The notes under the pieces are model-generated. The model worked only from the letters and a program-made list of their open reading frames with translations, did no database searches and had not been told where the DNA came from. Source: Paulinella micropora (Eukaryota > Cercozoa > Imbricatea > Euglyphida > Paulinellidae). From it: DNA of 64,000 bases. The stretch lies in the NCBI GenBank assembly GCA_019918135.1, contig WBZZ01002100.1:55001-119000 (forward strand). The letters run 5' to 3'. The translations under genes were made by a program, and so were the position numbers. Below are positions 62,254-64,000 of the stretch, in pieces (position 1 is the stretch's first letter; every line of letters begins with the position of its first letter).

Positions 62254-63923
62254 TGCAGAGCTTTCACTCCCAGGGCCCCCTCACTTATCTGCTTTGCGCT
62301 TGCCCCACTTGTCATTGCCACCGTCTGGGCAATCCACTCGTTTGTGATTCTTGTTGTCAGGGCACACTGGGCAATGGTGGAGGAAACGACAGTCTTCCTT
62401 GTAGCTGCAGTCCTTGCCGTCTGCCCAGCTGAAACAGACTTTCCTGGACTTCTGGAACTGCTGCTTGGCTTGGTTACCCCGCGGGTGTTGTTCTCTCTGC
62501 GCTGCTGCTTTGAAGTGCCTAGGCTGATCGATTGAGAAGGGGGGGGGAGAGGTTCAAGGATGGCCGTGGCTAGAACGAAGGGAAGGTTGCCTTTATGCCA
62601 CTGACCCAAGGGGCGTCTGCCACGAGTAGCTTTGTCCCATCTCATAGCAGATTGCAACGTATTTTTCCTAACAATGAGCTCAAGGTACCGGTAATGGTCC
62701 CACATGTCCTCGGCGTGCTGAGCATGATGTTTTGAGTAGAGGACGATGAGTCTGCGGACCAAGTCCAAAAACTTTTCAACAGTAACAGTCTTGGGCTCGG
62801 ATTCATGAGGCTCGCCGATCAGAGTCTTTTTCTTCGATGGCAAGAGCTCCTTGAGGTTAACGAACTCCTTTCCCAACTTGATCTTTTTGAGAATGTCAAA
62901 GTCCAAATCTTCTGAACCCGGCAGACTCTGAAACTCTTGCGTCAATCTAGATTTCTCATCTCCGGACATAGAAGTCGAAAAACCTAACGCGGAGAGTAAG
63001 GAAGAGGGATCAATACCTTTGTCGTTTGACGCCTCCTTGATCTTCCGCTCCAATTCCTCATTCGTCTCTTGAAGTTCGGATAAGACAGAAGCGTCAAAGT
63101 GGACCGTCTTGCCTTTGTTCCCGACTTTACCAGCAGAGGCAAGCTTAGCCCTGAGCTTCTCCTGCTTTTGCAGAGCAACATCTATCTCGTTTTGGATTGC
63201 TAACTCTTCGTTTACGTGCGTCTTCTGTTTCTTGTTTCGAGGCTGTCCCTCTTCCGGATCGGACAGAACTTCCTCTTCGTCATTTTGCTCTTCCTTCTCA
63301 ATGAGCTCAGACTGTACAATGAAGGCCCACTCAACTCCATCGTTTACAATTTGAGAAGCCATTGCAGAAGAGAACGCCGCTTTACTGGAATTTGCCTTGA
63401 TGTCTTTGACCTCCTCGAAGTAATCGTTGTACAACTTTCGTAAGTTGGTGGCGTTGTATAGATTCTCGAGATGAGAGGCGATTGCTTTAGTTTTTTGCTT
63501 TTTTGCTTTCGCCTCATTGCTGCTACTCTTGTTCCTCAAAATGCCATTCACATCACGAATTGACTTAATAAAATCGTTACGTGAGACATTGACATTGAGA
63601 GGAATTTTTGAAAACGTGAGTTCAACAGCTTGATCGGAATCAGAGGCCCAAATGACTTCCCCGGTTGCATTTAAGTACTTCCATTTCTTAGATTCATCTT
63701 CCAAACGAATCAAACCGCGAGGGACTTGGACAGACCACTGATGACCCTCAGTGTTGAGACGAACTGTAGCTTGTGCATTCGTGAGACCCATTACCACCCC
63801 GGTAATTCGCACGGTTTCGGAATTTTTTCCAAATCTTTGAAAAAGATCAGAGTCTTGGACATGATAGGCTGCAAGGACCGAGACAATGCAGTCAACCTTG
63901 AGCTTCTTTGTTACAGCAGGCAT
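62241..63923 (-). pseudogene. YR element: Gag-like protein
   Basis: The most likely start is MPAVTKKLKVDCIVSVLAAY at 63923. A predicted coiled coil (QKQEKLRAKLASAGK, ELQETNEELERKIKEA) is followed by a helical part (FLDLVRRLIVLYSKHHAQHA, YRYLELIVRKNTLQSAMRWD) typical of DIRS-group Gag. A Cys/His cluster is encoded near 62285-62440. The product would coat the element RNA. Confidence 0.65.
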
Positions 63924-64000
63924 TAAAGAGCTTCTCTGACGATCTTCCCAACTTTCCAACCTAGGCCTACCAGACACCGGAGAAAACACGCGCCGGCCGG

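Larger units (their letters stand above)
57700..64000 (-). mobile_element. Tyrosine-recombinase retroelement (DIRS/PAT/Ngaro type), fossil
   Basis: On the - strand: Gag-like ORF, long Pol with RT and RNase H, then a tyrosine recombinase. That order and the recombinase in place of an rve integrase define YR retroelements. The element runs beyond the window or begins very near its end. It looks close to whole, with about two breaks, and is the youngest-looking retroelement here. Confidence 0.85.

Overview
The window reads as a transposon graveyard from a eukaryotic nuclear genome, probably a protist or alga. The eukaryotic call rests on spliceosomal introns with GT-AG ends (about 40 to 120 nt, plus two long repeat-filled ones), Copia LTR retrotransposons, a tyrosine-recombinase retrotransposon, a Polinton or polinton-like virus fossil, a tRNA-derived SINE family and abundant trinucleotide microsatellites. 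The species cannot be named from the sequence. I found no ordinary single-copy host gene.

Layout. 1-1500 is AT-rich with no recognisable gene. 1510-6720 is an old, heavily decayed Copia copy on the + strand (copy A). 7184-21850 is a second + strand Copia (copy E/C), split by a third copy (B) on the - strand, which occupies about 8941-17180. 22185-54962 is a Polinton-type virus fossil. It has small early genes, a protein-primed DNA polymerase B and ExoX-like proteins on the left; a capsid block in the middle; and a protease, packaging ATPase, fiber and rve integrase on the right. 54963-57668 is a truncated Copia (D) on the - strand, with an LTR about 97% identical to that of E/C. 57700 to the window end is a tyrosine-recombinase (DIRS/PAT/Ngaro-type) retroelement on the - strand with Gag, RT, RNase H and recombinase.

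The most notable object sits inside the virus fossil. A 13,057-bp element at 32653-45709 has roughly 350-bp terminal inverted repeats and a 4-bp TAAA target duplication, and it interrupts the penton-like capsid gene. It carries two diverging spliced genes. The left one (- strand, seven visible exons with consistent phases, at least 1,210 residues) joins a SET methyltransferase-like domain, a cysteine-rich DDE/RNase-H-like transposase region resembling the DUF7869 group, a SAP-like DNA-binding segment and an arginine-glycine tail. The right one (+ strand, nine exons, about 710 residues) encodes a highly charged protein with a GRPKK AT-hook-like motif that I do not recognise. Between and within these genes lie a 340-bp satellite with nested hairpins, five or more tRNA-headed SINE copies with (ATT)n tails, and four copies of an unrelated 130-bp repeat. 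I suggest this is an undescribed or little-described large DNA transposon type.

The Copia copies share unusual features. A MYND zinc finger and a second conserved domain of unknown function lie between Gag and protease, and the primer binding site fits the anticodon arm of initiator tRNA-Met.
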